Below, piece after piece: positions 10,777 to 24,133 of a stretch of DNA of 59,248 nucleotides. Within the stretch, counting starts at the first letter, position 1; every line of letters starts with the position of its first letter. The stretch is from Bacteroidales bacterium (lineage in GTDB: Bacteria; Bacteroidota; Bacteroidia; Bacteroidales; Tenuifilaceae): positions 1-59,248 of the forward strand of contig DSBV01000083.1 of the NCBI GenBank assembly GCA_011045955.1, written 5' to 3'. Under the pieces are notes generated by a model. That model did not search any database and was not told where the DNA came from. It was given only the letters and a program-made list of their open reading frames with translations. Both the position numbers and the translations under genes were made by a program.

Positions 10777-10821
10777 GTCAATAGAAATACAAAAGCATTT
10801 AAACAGCTTGTTTCTATTGAC
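10777..10821. repeat. Imperfect inverted repeat, copy 1
   Basis: Arms GTCAATAGAAATACAAAAGC and GCTTGTTTCTATTGAC flank a short spacer; the left arm has 4 extra bases. The same structure with nearly the same arms and total size recurs at 41873-41916. Both copies stand just after a terminator and before a signalling locus. No transposase is linked. Confidence 0.75.
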
Positions 10822-10920
10822 AATTTTCTTCTAAAATATTTCTACATCCCCGTTTTATCAATCAAGTTAAATTTTTTAATTCATGGTAATTCGGTTTATC
10901 TGTTCACTTTTCACTATTCC

Positions 10921-10980
10921 TCTAACTTCCTATAACCCCTTTTAACCTCTCTTAACTTCTTCTAACTCAATCTAACTTCC
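10921..10980. repeat. Six phased 10-bp repeats (consensus TCTAACTTCT)
   Basis: Six consecutive 10-base units, each with the core YTAAC or ATAAC at the same place, run without gaps from 10921 to 10980; first and last unit are identical (TCTAACTTCC). The period equals about one helical turn, so the TAAC cores would face one side of the DNA. They lie in the 478-base gap 10762-11239 upstream of the SiaB-like gene; the rest of that gap is AT-rich with no gene that I can see. Confidence 0.7.
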
Positions 10981-11239
10981 TCATATTCTGAATAATTTCG
11001 AATCATTCCAATAGGAATTAGCCTGTATGAATATGCTAGTTCATGGCACTTGGGTTCACTCAAAATACCGCAAAAGAATTACCCCAAATCATCATTTTTC
11101 ATACCTTTATCACAATTCCATTTTTTTTCATCAAATCAATACATACTATTTGTCAAAATGTATTACCTTTAGTCGGCTAATTTGTGAAATTTTGCGTTAA
11201 ATATTATAGTAATTAATTATACAAACACCTCAAACTATC

Positions 11240-11758
11240 GTGGAAAAAGGCGAAGTTTTAATCAACCATTACGGTCCGCTCTCCTATGAGGAGATAGGCT
11301 TTCTGCTCAATAAAATGACATCGTTGCTTGAACGGTATAACTTTGGCATAACCATACGTAAAAAGGTATATTCTGCTATGGTGGAGAGCCTTGAGAACAT
11401 ATACAAGCATCAAGATATTATTAGGGATAGCAATAACTATCAACCTAAATTTTCACTTACTCTGGAAAATGACAAGATAGATTTATCCTGTTCAAACTCA
11501 CTGCTAAAAGCAAAAGTAGTACCTTTAAAAGAACGTTTGGAAAAAGTTAATCAACTCGATAAAGTAGGCCTAAAGGAGTTTTACAAGGAGGTTATCCTCA
11601 GAGGGAATGTTACCCAGAAAGGTGGTGCTGGTCTGGGCATTATTAATATTGCCAAGGTTACTGAAAACAAACTTGAATTTACTTTTGACGATATTGATGA
11701 ACAGTATACATACTTTACTCTAAGAATTAAGGTGTCGCTTCAAAACCAAAACAATTAG
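11240..11758 (+). CDS. SiaB-family protein kinase (DUF6272, GHKL ATPase fold)
   Basis: Predicted soluble serine/threonine kinase that phosphorylates SiaC-type partners in a partner-switching module. The 172-residue protein has a GHKL-type ATP site: an N-box-like segment SAMVESLENIYKH (about 37-49) and a G-box GGAGLGIINIAK (about 134-145). The N-terminal part LSYEEIGFLLNKM matches the family. Start codon is GTG at 11240; no better start is in frame. The two SiaC-like genes follow with gaps of 5 and about 11 bases, so the three form one operon. In Pseudomonas aeruginosa SiaB phosphorylates SiaC and SiaA removes the phosphate; no SiaA-type phosphatase is adjacent here, the nearest candidate being at 44596-47910. 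Confidence 0.85.
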   Translation: MEKGEVLINHYGPLSYEEIGFLLNKMTSLLERYNFGITIRKKVYSAMVESLENIYKHQDIIRDSNNYQPKFSLTLENDKIDLSCSNSLLKAKVVPLKERLEKVNQLDKVGLKEFYKEVILRGNVTQKGGAGLGIINIAKVTENKLEFTFDDIDEQYTYFTLRIKVSLQNQNN

Positions 11759-11763
11759 TAACC

Positions 11764-12174
11764 ATGGAACCATTATACATAGAGCCCAGCGAGTTTACAC
11801 CCCGTGTGTTTTTCGATCCCGAGAATTCGGTGTTCGAGATTTCTGGTTTTTCAAGGCCCGAAAATACTGTTGGTTTCTACAAGCCACTTATCAAATGGCT
11901 TGTAGACTACGAGGAGAATGTACTGGCCAAGAACACGAACTTTAACAAGAGTAACCTTATACTGAACCTTAAACTCACTTACTTTAACTCAGCTACATCA
12001 AAGTTCCTTATGGATCTACTTATGGTTTTCATGAGGTTCCACTCTAAAGGCAATACCGTTGAAATTAATTGGTACTACGATGAGGATGATGACGAAATTT
12101 TTGAGTCAGGCGAAGAAATCTCCGAGATGATCAATTTCCCATTCAACTTTATACCCATTACACCTAACTCGTAA
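11764..12174 (+). CDS. SiaC-family regulatory phosphoprotein (DUF1987), paralogue 1
   Basis: Small soluble phospho-acceptor of a partner-switching system. The 136-residue protein shows the family pattern: N-terminal TPRVFFDPENSVFEISGFS, then RPEN, FYKPLIKWLVDYEE, the acceptor-region motif LTYFNSATSKFLMDLL (about 77-92), and INWYYDEDDDEIFESGEE near the end. The likely phosphorylated residue is the Ser following Asn in YFNS; in Pseudomonas SiaC it is Thr68, from the literature. It lies 5 bases after the SiaB-like kinase and is followed at once by a second SiaC paralogue. Confidence 0.88.
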   Translation: MEPLYIEPSEFTPRVFFDPENSVFEISGFSRPENTVGFYKPLIKWLVDYEENVLAKNTNFNKSNLILNLKLTYFNSATSKFLMDLLMVFMRFHSKGNTVEINWYYDEDDDEIFESGEEISEMINFPFNFIPITPNS

Positions 12175-12185
12175 AATTGATTAGA

Positions 12186-12587
12186 ATGAATCCATTAGTT
12201 TTACAGGCTAGCAACATAACACCATATATCGATTTTAACCCAAGCGAGAACAGATTGACCATTTCAGGCTACTCACGCCCTGAAAACGTTAGAGACTTTT
12301 ATATACCCATTTTGAATTGGTTGGAAATGTTTAGCAACGAGCTAAAGAGCAAGATATTAAAAGAAGAACAAATCCACCCCATTGAATTCCAATTTAAACT
12401 GGTTTACTTTAACTCATCCTCGGCTAAATTTTTATACGACATTATCATCATCCTTGACCAGATCCAAAAAACCAAGGTTCCGTTAAGCATCAAATGGTAT
12501 TACGACAAGGATGACTCAGAACTCCGCGAGGCCGGAGAGGATCTATCGGAATTAGCGCAAGTTCCATTTAACTTTGTTGCCTGCTAG
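12186..12587 (+). CDS. SiaC-family regulatory phosphoprotein (DUF1987), paralogue 2
   Basis: 133 residues from ATG 12186, chosen over the in-frame TTG at 12177 because MNPLVLQASNITPYIDFNP aligns with the start of paralogue 1. Motifs: TPYIDFNPSENRLTISGYS, RPEN, FYIPILNWLE, LVYFNSSSAKFLYDII as acceptor region, and IKWYYDKDDSELREAGED. It differs clearly from paralogue 1 in most positions, so it is an old duplication rather than a recent copy, and the two may compete for the same kinase or bind different targets. Last gene of the operon; 12588-12804 contains no gene and no evident terminator hairpin. Confidence 0.87.
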   Translation: MNPLVLQASNITPYIDFNPSENRLTISGYSRPENVRDFYIPILNWLEMFSNELKSKILKEEQIHPIEFQFKLVYFNSSSAKFLYDIIIILDQIQKTKVPLSIKWYYDKDDSELREAGEDLSELAQVPFNFVAC

Positions 12588-12770
12588 TAATTTCTCATTT
12601 CCAGAATTGCCAAGATGCTGAATTGGAATTGTATCCAATTCCATTCCATTTTTTGGGCGAACTTTCATAAAATCTGCCATAAATCAATACCTTTAACGGG
12701 TTTGCTGAAGTAAAGTGAAATGCCCTTTAAAAAAAGTGAGCTTTAAAAAAGCTATTTGTTAACAAAATTC

Positions 12771-12778
12771 TATTTTTG
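12771..12778 (+). promoter_or_regulatory. Possible -7 box upstream of glnS
   Basis: TATTTTTG fits TAnnTTTG exactly and lies 26 bases before the glnS ATG. A TTTG occurs upstream, but only 12 bases away, closer than the usual 19-21, so this is tentative. Confidence 0.35.
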
Positions 12779-12804
12779 TTGGTTCTGATAAAACACTAAA
12801 AGCA

Positions 12805-14499
12805 ATGACCGAACATGAATTAAACCTAGGGGACAGCGGCGAAAGGCCAAAATATTTTTTAGAGGAGATTATTGAGGAAGATATTCGAACAGGTAAACAC
12901 GGAGGCCGAGTGCTTACCCGTTTCCCCCCCGAACCTAACGGATACCTGCACATTGGTCATGCAAAATCGATATGCCTTAACTTTGGCTTGGCTCAAAAAT
13001 ATGGTGGCAAAACCAACCTCCGTTTCGACGATACAAATCCCGTAAAAGAGGACGTAGTGTATGTAAACTCCATAAAGGAGGATATACGGTGGCTTGGTTT
13101 TGAATGGGCTAACGAGTTTTACGCTTCCGACTACTTTGAGCAGCTATACGAGTGGGCTGAGCTACTAATCAAAAAGGGATTGGCCTATGTTGACGACCAG
13201 TCGCAAGAGGAAATACGCCTTAACCGAGGTACAGTTACCCAACCTGGGAAGGAAAGTCCTTGGCGTAACCGATCCGTTGAGGAAAACCTCGACCTTTTCC
13301 GTAGGATGCGTGCGGGTGAGTTTAAGGATGGCGAAAAGGTGCTACGTGCCAAAATAGACATGGCTCACCCCAACATGTTAATGCGCGACCCCATAATGTA
13401 CCGCATTATTCATGCCGAACATCACCGAACCGGCAACAAGTGGTGCATTTACCCCATGTACGATTACACCCACGGCCAATCCGATTCCATTGAACAAATC
13501 ACCCACTCCTTTTGTACGCTAGAGTTCGACGTGCATCGTCCCCTGTACGATTGGTTTATTGAGAAGCTGGAAATTTTCCCATCCAAGCAGTACGAGTTTG
13601 CCCGCCTAAACCTTTCCTATACAGTTATGAGCAAGCGTAAGCTTTTACAGCTGGTACAGGAAAAGGTAGTAATGGGCTGGGACGATCCCCGTATGCCTAC
13701 CATTTGCGGTTTACGTCGCAGGGGTTATACCCCAGAAGCCATACGTTACTTTGCCGATAAGGTGGGTGTGGCCAAACGCGATAACGTTATCGATTTATCG
13801 CTACTGGAGTTCTGTATACGCGAAGACTTGAATAAACGTGCTGAGCGCCGTATGGCGGTTCTTAACCCCCTAAAGGTGGTTATTACCAACTATCCCGAAG
13901 GGCAGGTTGAAGAGCTCGAGGCCGTTAATAACCCCGAGGACGAAACAGCCGGTAAGCGCCTTATCCCATTTAGCCGTGAAATCTACATTGAGCGCGACGA
14001 CTTCATGGAAAACCCGCCCAAGAAGTTTTTCCGCCTGGCTCCCGGTCGGGAAGTCCGATTGCGCTACGCCTATTTCATTAAGTGTGAGGAGGTGGTTAAG
14101 GATGATAATGGCAACATTATCGAGCTACGTTGCACCTACGATCCGGCATCACGCGGGGGCAATTCGCCCGACGGGCGTAAGGTTCAGGGAACAATTCACT
14201 GGGTTTCCATACCTCACGCCGTTAAAGTTGAAATCAGGCTGTTCGATAGGTTATTCTCCAAACCCAACCCCGATGATGTCCCTGAAGGGCAGGATTGGAA
14301 ATCATCACTTAATCCCCAATCGCTTACCGTTATTGAGGGATACCTTGAACCATCGTTGCTGGATGTGAAGCCCCTTGATAAGTTCCAGTTTGAGCGGTTG
14401 GGGTATTTCTGTGTGGATTACGATTCAACTCCTGAACATCTGGTGTTCAACAGAACAGTAACGCTTAAGGATACCTGGGCAAAAATAGCCGGCAAGTAG
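12805..14499 (+). CDS. glnS: Glutaminyl-tRNA synthetase
   Basis: Class I aminoacyl-tRNA synthetase charging tRNA-Gln with glutamine. The 564-residue protein has [16 protein letters not shown] (about 41-56) with the HIGH-type signature, LRFDDTNP, the KMSKS counterpart [11 protein letters not shown] (about 273-283), and the two beta-barrel anticodon-binding domains to the end. Length fits bacterial GlnRS without the YqeY tail found in some Bacteroidota. Its own substrate tRNA, tRNA-Gln(CTG), is encoded 101 bases downstream on the same strand from its own promoter. Presence of GlnRS means glutamine is charged directly, without need for the GatCAB transamidation route. Confidence 0.97.
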   Translation: MTEHELNLGDSGERPKYFLEEIIEEDIRTGKHGGRVLTRFPPEPNGYLHIGHAKSICLNFGLAQKYGGKTNLRFDDTNPVKEDVVYVNSIKEDIRWLGFEWANEFYASDYFEQLYEWAELLIKKGLAYVDDQSQEEIRLNRGTVTQPGKESPWRNRSVEENLDLFRRMRAGEFKDGEKVLRAKIDMAHPNMLMRDPIMYRIIHAEHHRTGNKWCIYPMYDYTHGQSDSIEQITHSFCTLEFDVHRPLYDWFIEKLEIFPSKQYEFARLNLSYTVMSKRKLLQLVQEKVVMGWDDPRMPTICGLRRRGYTPEAIRYFADKVGVAKRDNVIDLSLLEFCIREDLNKRAERRMAVLNPLKVVITNYPEGQVEELEAVNNPEDETAGKRLIPFSREIYIERDDFMENPPKKFFRLAPGREVRLRYAYFIKCEEVVKDDNGNIIELRCTYDPASRGGNSPDGRKVQGTIHWVSIPHAVKVEIRLFDRLFSKPNPDDVPEGQDWKSSLNPQSLTVIEGYLEPSLLDVKPLDKFQFERLGYFCVDYDSTPEHLVFNRTVTLKDTWAKIAGK

Positions 14500-14550
14500 T
14501 CGGCTAATACCCTTTGCCAATGGCTTCCTCCTAAAAAAGTGTAAAAATTT

Positions 14551-14582
14551 TTGCAAAACACTTTTTAAAAACATTATCTTTG
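14551..14582 (+). promoter_or_regulatory. Promoter of tRNA-Gln
   Basis: Perfect -7 box TATCTTTG (14575-14582) with TTG as -33 element at 14551-14553, spaced 21 bases. It ends 17 bases before the tRNA, as expected for the Bacteroidota housekeeping sigma factor. Confidence 0.75.
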
Positions 14583-14599
14583 CAGCGTTGTAAGTGTAC

Positions 14600-14672
14600 T
14601 GTCCTGTGGTGTAATTGGCAACACGTCTGACTCTGGATCAGAAGAGTCCAGGTTCGACCCCTGGCAGGACAA
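14600..14672 (+). tRNA. tRNA-Gln (anticodon CTG)
   Basis: Complete cloverleaf: acceptor TGTCCTG/CAGGACA, D-arm around GTGTAATTGGCAACAC, anticodon stem TCTGA/TCAGA with loop CTCTGGA (anticodon CTG), T-arm CCAGG-TTCGACC-CCTGG and discriminator A. The CCA end is not encoded. The U1-A72 first pair is typical for tRNA-Gln. It follows glnS on the same strand. Confidence 0.95.
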
Positions 14673-14680
14673 CAAAAAAA

Positions 14681-14703
14681 CCGCTCAGCTGAGCGGTTTT
14701 TTT
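14681..14703 (+). terminator. Terminator after tRNA-Gln
   Basis: Perfect palindrome CCGCTCAG/CTGAGCGG (14681-14696) followed by seven T, starting 9 bases after the tRNA. Confidence 0.9.
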
Positions 14704-14792
14704 GTTTATGCAAAAGCATATACGTCAACTTAATTTAAAATAATTTTCAGTACCAGCCGATAATTCAGCTTTACCATAAAGCATCGGAGTAC

Positions 14793-14963
14793 ATGGAAGG
14801 TGTGATAAATAGCGAAGGATTGAAACAGGCTTTTATTCAGTACATCAACGAAATTGGGCAAAACCGTTTCCGGCATAAAAGAGTACTGGAGGTTTTGAAA
14901 ACCATCGAAAGTAATCTACCCGACATAGTCCACGAGGTTATAAGCGAAAATCGAATAAAATAA
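14793..14963 (+). CDS. Small hypothetical protein or gene remnant
   Basis: 56 codons from ATG 14793 to TAA 14961-14963; the translation is charged, helical and protein-like (for example RFRHKRVLEVLKTIESNLPD). The frame is also open upstream to a stop at 14736-14738, and the upstream residues (YQPIIQLYHKASEY) read as natural continuation, but no ATG/GTG/TTG precedes them. It may thus be the 3' part of a gene that lost its start, or a genuine short protein. I do not recognise a family. Confidence 0.4.
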   Translation: MEGVINSEGLKQAFIQYINEIGQNRFRHKRVLEVLKTIESNLPDIVHEVISENRIK

Positions 14964-15072
14964 TTACGAACCCTGCACAAAGGCTACTCAAAAATTAAGA
15001 GTAGGTCTTAACATTTCAATTTAGTTTTTTCATTTTATCAACTTTTCCATACATTTATGCAAAATTCTTACG

Positions 15073-16179
15073 ATGACCAACGTAATACCCATTTACCATA
15101 TAGGCCTTATTCAGGCCTGGTTTGCGGCCTTGCTGGTTTACCGAAAACCTAACAAGGGCGCAGCCGACCAATTGCTGGTTATTTGGTTGATTGTGATTGG
15201 AATCGAGATGTTGTATTCCCTACTTAATGCAAAATACCTAACATGGCTGCCCGATTTAATTATTATCCCACTAAGCTATGGGCCTTTTCTTTTCTTCTAT
15301 ACCAAACTTTTAACATCAAAAAAACCTGCAACCCTCCAAAATATTCATAGGCACCTCATTCCTGTTTACCTTTTCATACTCATTGCAATTATTTGGGGCA
15401 AACCTATTGATATTGACTCCGTTAACTTTTACAGCAAAGGGTTAATCACTTGGCTGGCAATTTTCAATTATGCTCTTTTCCTAATAGTTATGCTTTACTA
15501 CTGGCGAGCATCGCTCGTTCTAATCCGAAAGCACAACCGTACACTGGGCGACCATTTCGCGTACCGCTCGGAGACCATCATGCTAAACTGGGTAAAAAAC
15601 ATAGCCATTTGGATTCTTTCTGGCTTTTTTGCTTCTGGTATTACCTTTTTAATCTTTTCAACCCAAAGCATTTTCTCTTTTAACCCCATTGAGTTTTTCC
15701 ACTTGGGTTTACTGGTTTTCACCTTTTCCATAAGCTACTACGGCTTACACCAACCTGTGTTGTATCAGCACCAAAAACCAAGACCGTTAAAGGTTAGCGA
15801 TGAAGTTAATGAAAAAAAGTCGCAAAAACTTGGTGATTTACTTTACGAGCATATGGTTAAGAACAAGCCATACCTGAAAAATGAGTTAACCATTCAGGAT
15901 TTGGCTGACCAGCTCAAAGTAAGCTCCCAGGAAATTTCAAGCTACCTTAACAAGGAACTTCGCGTAAATTTCTTCAACTATATCAACGGTTTTAGGATTG
16001 AGGAGGCCAAGCAGAGGTTAACTAATCCGGCCTTCGACAACGAGACACTTCTGGGAATTGCATACGACTCGGGTTTCAACTCAAAAACATCGTTTAACAC
16101 TCTTTTCAAGAAGGAAACCGGCATGACTCCATCAGAATATAAAAAGGCCTTCAGGAGTTCAACTAAAAAAATTACTTAG
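15073..16179 (+). CDS. AraC-family regulator with N-terminal membrane domain
   Basis: Predicted membrane-anchored transcription regulator. Residues about 1-235 form six to seven hydrophobic segments (for example LLVIWLIVIGIEMLYSLL and LIPVYLFILIAIIWG), followed by a cytosolic linker and an AraC helix-turn-helix pair (about 265-360): LTIQDLADQLKVSSQEISSY and LLGIAYDSGFNSKTSFNTLF, ending GMTPSEYKKAF. This layout is common in Bacteroidota, where the membrane part is thought to sense an envelope or small-molecule signal. It lies 162 bases upstream of the galactoside operon on the same strand, so it may regulate that operon; this is inference from position only. No terminator hairpin is evident between them. 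Confidence 0.9.
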   Translation: MTNVIPIYHIGLIQAWFAALLVYRKPNKGAADQLLVIWLIVIGIEMLYSLLNAKYLTWLPDLIIIPLSYGPFLFFYTKLLTSKKPATLQNIHRHLIPVYLFILIAIIWGKPIDIDSVNFYSKGLITWLAIFNYALFLIVMLYYWRASLVLIRKHNRTLGDHFAYRSETIMLNWVKNIAIWILSGFFASGITFLIFSTQSIFSFNPIEFFHLGLLVFTFSISYYGLHQPVLYQHQKPRPLKVSDEVNEKKSQKLGDLLYEHMVKNKPYLKNELTIQDLADQLKVSSQEISSYLNKELRVNFFNYINGFRIEEAKQRLTNPAFDNETLLGIAYDSGFNSKTSFNTLFKKETGMTPSEYKKAFRSSTKKIT

Positions 16180-16340
16180 AAGAACCACCCCATCCAGTAT
16201 TTATTAAAAACATGTAAATCAACTAGGTAAACCATGTATCTTTCTATAAAATTGTTCAAACTTTTTATTTGAACGACCAAGTTGCATCACTTTTCTAAAT
16301 AGCTATCCAAAACCTTAACCAAAAATCAAAATTTAAAGCT

Positions 16341-20833
<4,493 letters not shown>

Positions 20834-20839
20834 TTTAAA

Positions 20840-22810
20840 ATGCAAAACTGCAACGCAATGAGAAGAATATCGATACTAACAGTTCTGGTATTTGTTACAA
20901 AATTGATGTTTGGGCAAAGCTACACCTTGAAATCGCCCAATGGGGTTTTAGTGGCAAATGTCGATTTAAAGGATAGGTTAACCTATTCGCTATCGGTCAA
21001 TGGTAGCGTTATAGTTGAGCCATCGGCTATTGCAATGAGTACAAGCGTATTTACTGATAAAAACTTTCTGGGGAAGCATACTGCCTTGTTCGACAGCACC
21101 AGTCGAACCGTAATGCCTTTTTGGGGAACCACCGCCAGTATTGACGATAACTTCAACCAACTAACCCTTAAATACCCCGATGGGCTATCGCTCGAGTTTC
21201 GCTGTTATAACCAAGGTTTTGCCTGGCGCGTAGTAACCACATTGGAAAAAGATGTTATTGTTTACAATGAATCCTCTGAATTCAACATACCTGATGGCGC
21301 AACTATATATTTCCCACAGGTAAGCGCATTCCTAACCCCTTTTGAAGTTAATTACTTGCCCCAAAAGATGCATGAAATTGAAACCGGGGCTTTAGGTTTA
21401 ACCCCGTTAATGTATAAGGCACCCCAAGGGCAACTTGTAGTGCTCTCGGAAGCGAACCTATTTGAGTATCCGGGCATGTTTATCAAAAAAACCAAAGGGA
21501 AAACGTTAACTTCAGTTTTTCCACAGTACCCTAAAAAGGAGAAACAGGAACTACCGGGTAGGCTTCATCTGGTTAAATGGCCCCAGATTTCGAGGATGGT
21601 AGTTAAGAAAACGGAAAACTATATTGCCAAAAGCAACGGCAACCATACATATCCCTGGCGTGCAATTATGGTTTCCCAAAACGATGCTGAAATTTTGGAA
21701 AACAACTTGGTGTACCTACTTGCCGATGAACCCAAAATGGATTTCAGCTGGGTAGAACCGGGGAAGGTGATTTGGGATTGGTACCACAACTGGAACCTGC
21801 AAGGGGTAGACTTCAAGCCGGGAATCAATACCCAAACCTACAAGCACATGATTGATTTTGCAGCCAAGAACGGCATTGAATACATCAACATCGACGATGG
21901 TTGGACAAAGCTTTGGAACTTTAACAAGGTTAATCCAAATCTTAACCTTGAAGAGGTTATAGCATACGCAAAAAGCAAAGGTGTTAAGGTGTTCATCTGG
22001 GCGATGTGGAATACCATCGACAAGGATTTCACCGCTAATCTGGACATGTTCAGCAAAATGGAGGTTTCAGGGCTTAAAGTTGACTTTTTCGACCGTGCCG
22101 ACCAGCGTATAGTTGATTTTGTCAACAAGCTGGCCGAGGAATGCGCCAAACGCAACCTTTTGTTAAACCTTCACGGCACGTACAAGCCTACCGGAATAAA
22201 TCGAACTTTCCCAAACATTGTAAATATCGAAGGAGTGTTGGGGCTGGAGTACAACAAATTTTCCGACAAGTGCACACCAACCCATAATCTAACCATCCCC
22301 TTTGTAAGGAATGCGGTTGGCCCTATGGACTATACTCCTGGTTCGATGAGGCATGTGACACCCGAAAACTTCAAAAAATCATGGGAGAATCCCCACTCCA
22401 TGACTACCCGGGCACAGCAAATGGCCATGTACGTGGTTTACCACGGCGGAGTTCAAATGCTTGCCGACTCACCTACACTTTACCAAAAAGATAGCATCGC
22501 CCTAAACTTTTTATCGGATGTTCCCGTAACATGGCATAAAACCATTGCCCTTGAAGGAAAAGTAGACGAAAATGTTGCCGTTGCCCGTAAGCATGGCAAC
22601 AAGTGGTACATTGGCTGCATGACTGCTACCAGTGGGCATGACTTTTACATCAACCTAAATTTCCTTGACGATAGAGAGTATAAAATGACAGTAATTTCGG
22701 AAGGCAACTCCGATGATGAGTTAGTACTTAACAGTATGGTTACAGGTAAAAACGGTATTCACAGTTTTAAAGTAAAACCCCGAAGCGGATTGGTAATAAT
22801 TTTGGAGTAA
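20840..22810 (+). CDS. GH97 glycoside hydrolase, predicted retaining alpha-galactosidase
   Basis: 656 residues with signal peptide (ending around LMFGQS), the N-terminal beta-supersandwich (about 25-290) and the (beta/alpha)8 barrel starting near FSWVEPGKVIWDWYHNWN. GH97 contains inverting SusB-type alpha-glucosidases, which use Glu bases, and retaining alpha-galactosidases. Here the nucleophile position is Asp415 in GLKVDFFDR and a Glu acid/base lies at 470 in LGLEYNKF. These match in kind, and with this start even in number, the residues reported for the Bacteroides thetaiotaomicron alpha-galactosidase BT1871, as I recall. Position between a beta-galactosidase and galactokinase supports galactose as product. 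A second ATG (codon 7) is possible and would give a more typical signal peptide. Confidence 0.9.
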   Translation: MQNCNAMRRISILTVLVFVTKLMFGQSYTLKSPNGVLVANVDLKDRLTYSLSVNGSVIVEPSAIAMSTSVFTDKNFLGKHTALFDSTSRTVMPFWGTTASIDDNFNQLTLKYPDGLSLEFRCYNQGFAWRVVTTLEKDVIVYNESSEFNIPDGATIYFPQVSAFLTPFEVNYLPQKMHEIETGALGLTPLMYKAPQGQLVVLSEANLFEYPGMFIKKTKGKTLTSVFPQYPKKEKQELPGRLHLVKWPQISRMVVKKTENYIAKSNGNHTYPWRAIMVSQNDAEILENNLVYLLADEPKMDFSWVEPGKVIWDWYHNWNLQGVDFKPGINTQTYKHMIDFAAKNGIEYINIDDGWTKLWNFNKVNPNLNLEEVIAYAKSKGVKVFIWAMWNTIDKDFTANLDMFSKMEVSGLKVDFFDRADQRIVDFVNKLAEECAKRNLLLNLHGTYKPTGINRTFPNIVNIEGVLGLEYNKFSDKCTPTHNLTIPFVRNAVGPMDYTPGSMRHVTPENFKKSWENPHSMTTRAQQMAMYVVYHGGVQMLADSPTLYQKDSIALNFLSDVPVTWHKTIALEGKVDENVAVARKHGNKWYIGCMTATSGHDFYINLNFLDDREYKMTVISEGNSDDELVLNSMVTGKNGIHSFKVKPRSGLVIILE

Positions 22811-22811
22811 G

Positions 22812-23966
22812 ATGATGGTTGAGAAAATTGTTAACATTTTTAAGGATCGATTTGGTTCTAATCCACTGGTTTTTAGAGCACCTGGCAGGGTAAATCTGAT
22901 AGGCGAACATACTGACTATAACAATGGCTTTGTTATGCCAGCGGCCATAAACCGTTACGCATATTTTGCCATAAAGCCCAACAGGCTTGGCATGTACCGG
23001 TTTCATGCCGCCGATTTCGGTCGCGATTTCACAACACCCGTTTACAAGATTGAGCCATCAAGTTCGCCCTGGGCAAATTACCTTTTAGGTATTATTGCGC
23101 AGATGGTTGCTGATGGCAAAGATGTACCGGGCTTTGACTGCGTATTTGGCGGCGATGTTCCTATTGGTGCTGGAATGTCATCATCGGCGGCCATTGAGAG
23201 TGGGCTTGCTTTTGCACTTAACCATATCTTTGGATTTGGCTATTCGCGTATGCAACTTGCCAAAATAGCTCAACAGGCTGAACACCAGTATGCCGGAGTA
23301 AAATGTGGCATTATGGATCAGTTTGCTTCGCTGCATGGCAAGGAAAACCAGGCACTTCAACTCGACTGCCGTAGTCTTGAGTTTGAACCCGTTGAACTTA
23401 ATATGGACAACCTTTCCATTATTCTTGTCAATACGGGGGTAAAACACTCATTGGCATCGTCGGAGTATAATAAGCGTAGGCAGGAGTGTCAAATTGGAGT
23501 CAATATCCTTAAAAAGCACAATTCTTCAATACAATCGCTTCGCGATGTAACCCTCAACGATTTAAACAACCATAAAAATGAATTCGACAATAAGGTATGG
23601 GACAGGTGCTCGTACGTAATTGAGGAAAACCAGCGTGTTATTAATGCCGGCAGAGCATTAAACCAAAAGGATTTTATGACATTTGGTAAATTGATGTACC
23701 AATCGCATTACGGGTTGAGGGATAGGTACGAGGTTAGCTGCCCAGAACTCGATAAGCTCGTTGAAATAACTGAACGGTTAGATTATGTAATTGGTTCACG
23801 AATGATGGGCGGGGGGTTTGGCGGTTGCGCCATTAATTTGGTAGAGAACTCTCATATCGACGAGTTTATCCAAATCATTACCAATAACTACAAAACACCC
23901 GATGGACACAAGCCCCAAATCATAGCCTGTGTCATTGGCAATGGAGCAGAGCATTTAGTTTACTAA
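22812..23966 (+). CDS. galK: Galactokinase
   Basis: Phosphorylates alpha-D-galactose to galactose-1-phosphate with ATP, first step of the Leloir pathway. The 384-residue protein has all three GHMP-kinase motifs: PGRVNLIGEHTDYNNG (galactokinase signature, about 25-40), PIGAGMSSSAAIESGLAFAL (ATP-binding loop, about 117-136) and MMGGGFGGCAINLV near the C-terminus. The start is ATG 22812 or the next ATG codon 22815. It follows the GH97 gene after a single base, so the operon couples release of galactose from galactosides to its phosphorylation; galT, galE and a mutarotase are not in the window. Confidence 0.97.
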   Translation: MMVEKIVNIFKDRFGSNPLVFRAPGRVNLIGEHTDYNNGFVMPAAINRYAYFAIKPNRLGMYRFHAADFGRDFTTPVYKIEPSSSPWANYLLGIIAQMVADGKDVPGFDCVFGGDVPIGAGMSSSAAIESGLAFALNHIFGFGYSRMQLAKIAQQAEHQYAGVKCGIMDQFASLHGKENQALQLDCRSLEFEPVELNMDNLSIILVNTGVKHSLASSEYNKRRQECQIGVNILKKHNSSIQSLRDVTLNDLNNHKNEFDNKVWDRCSYVIEENQRVINAGRALNQKDFMTFGKLMYQSHYGLRDRYEVSCPELDKLVEITERLDYVIGSRMMGGGFGGCAINLVENSHIDEFIQIITNNYKTPDGHKPQIIACVIGNGAEHLVY

Positions 23967-23992
23967 GGGTTAGGTTTTCTTTTCTTGTAAAG

Positions 23993-24019
23993 GCTATCCC
24001 CATAAAGGATAGCTTTTTT
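23993..24019 (+). terminator. Terminator of the galactoside operon
   Basis: Stem GCTATCC/GGATAGC (23993-23999 and 24007-24013) with a 7-base loop and six T, 26 bases after the galK stop. Confidence 0.88.
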
Positions 24020-24100
24020 GATTTATTCAAATTCACCATTTGAAAAAGTAAATTGACGAATTTAGGTTTAATAGTAATCCTTACGCTTGGAAAAAATGTT

Positions 24101-24108
24101 TATATTTG
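24101..24108 (+). promoter_or_regulatory. -7 box upstream of the pRiA4b ORF-3-like gene
   Basis: TATATTTG matches TAnnTTTG exactly and lies 25 bases before the ATG at 24134. No well spaced -33 TTG is seen. Confidence 0.4.
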
Positions 24109-24133
24109 GTGACAATAAGCCAAACTCCTCAAA

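Noticed and set aside
10921-10980. CRISPR-like array
   Set aside because: Units are 10 bases and contiguous, without spacers, and no cas gene is present.
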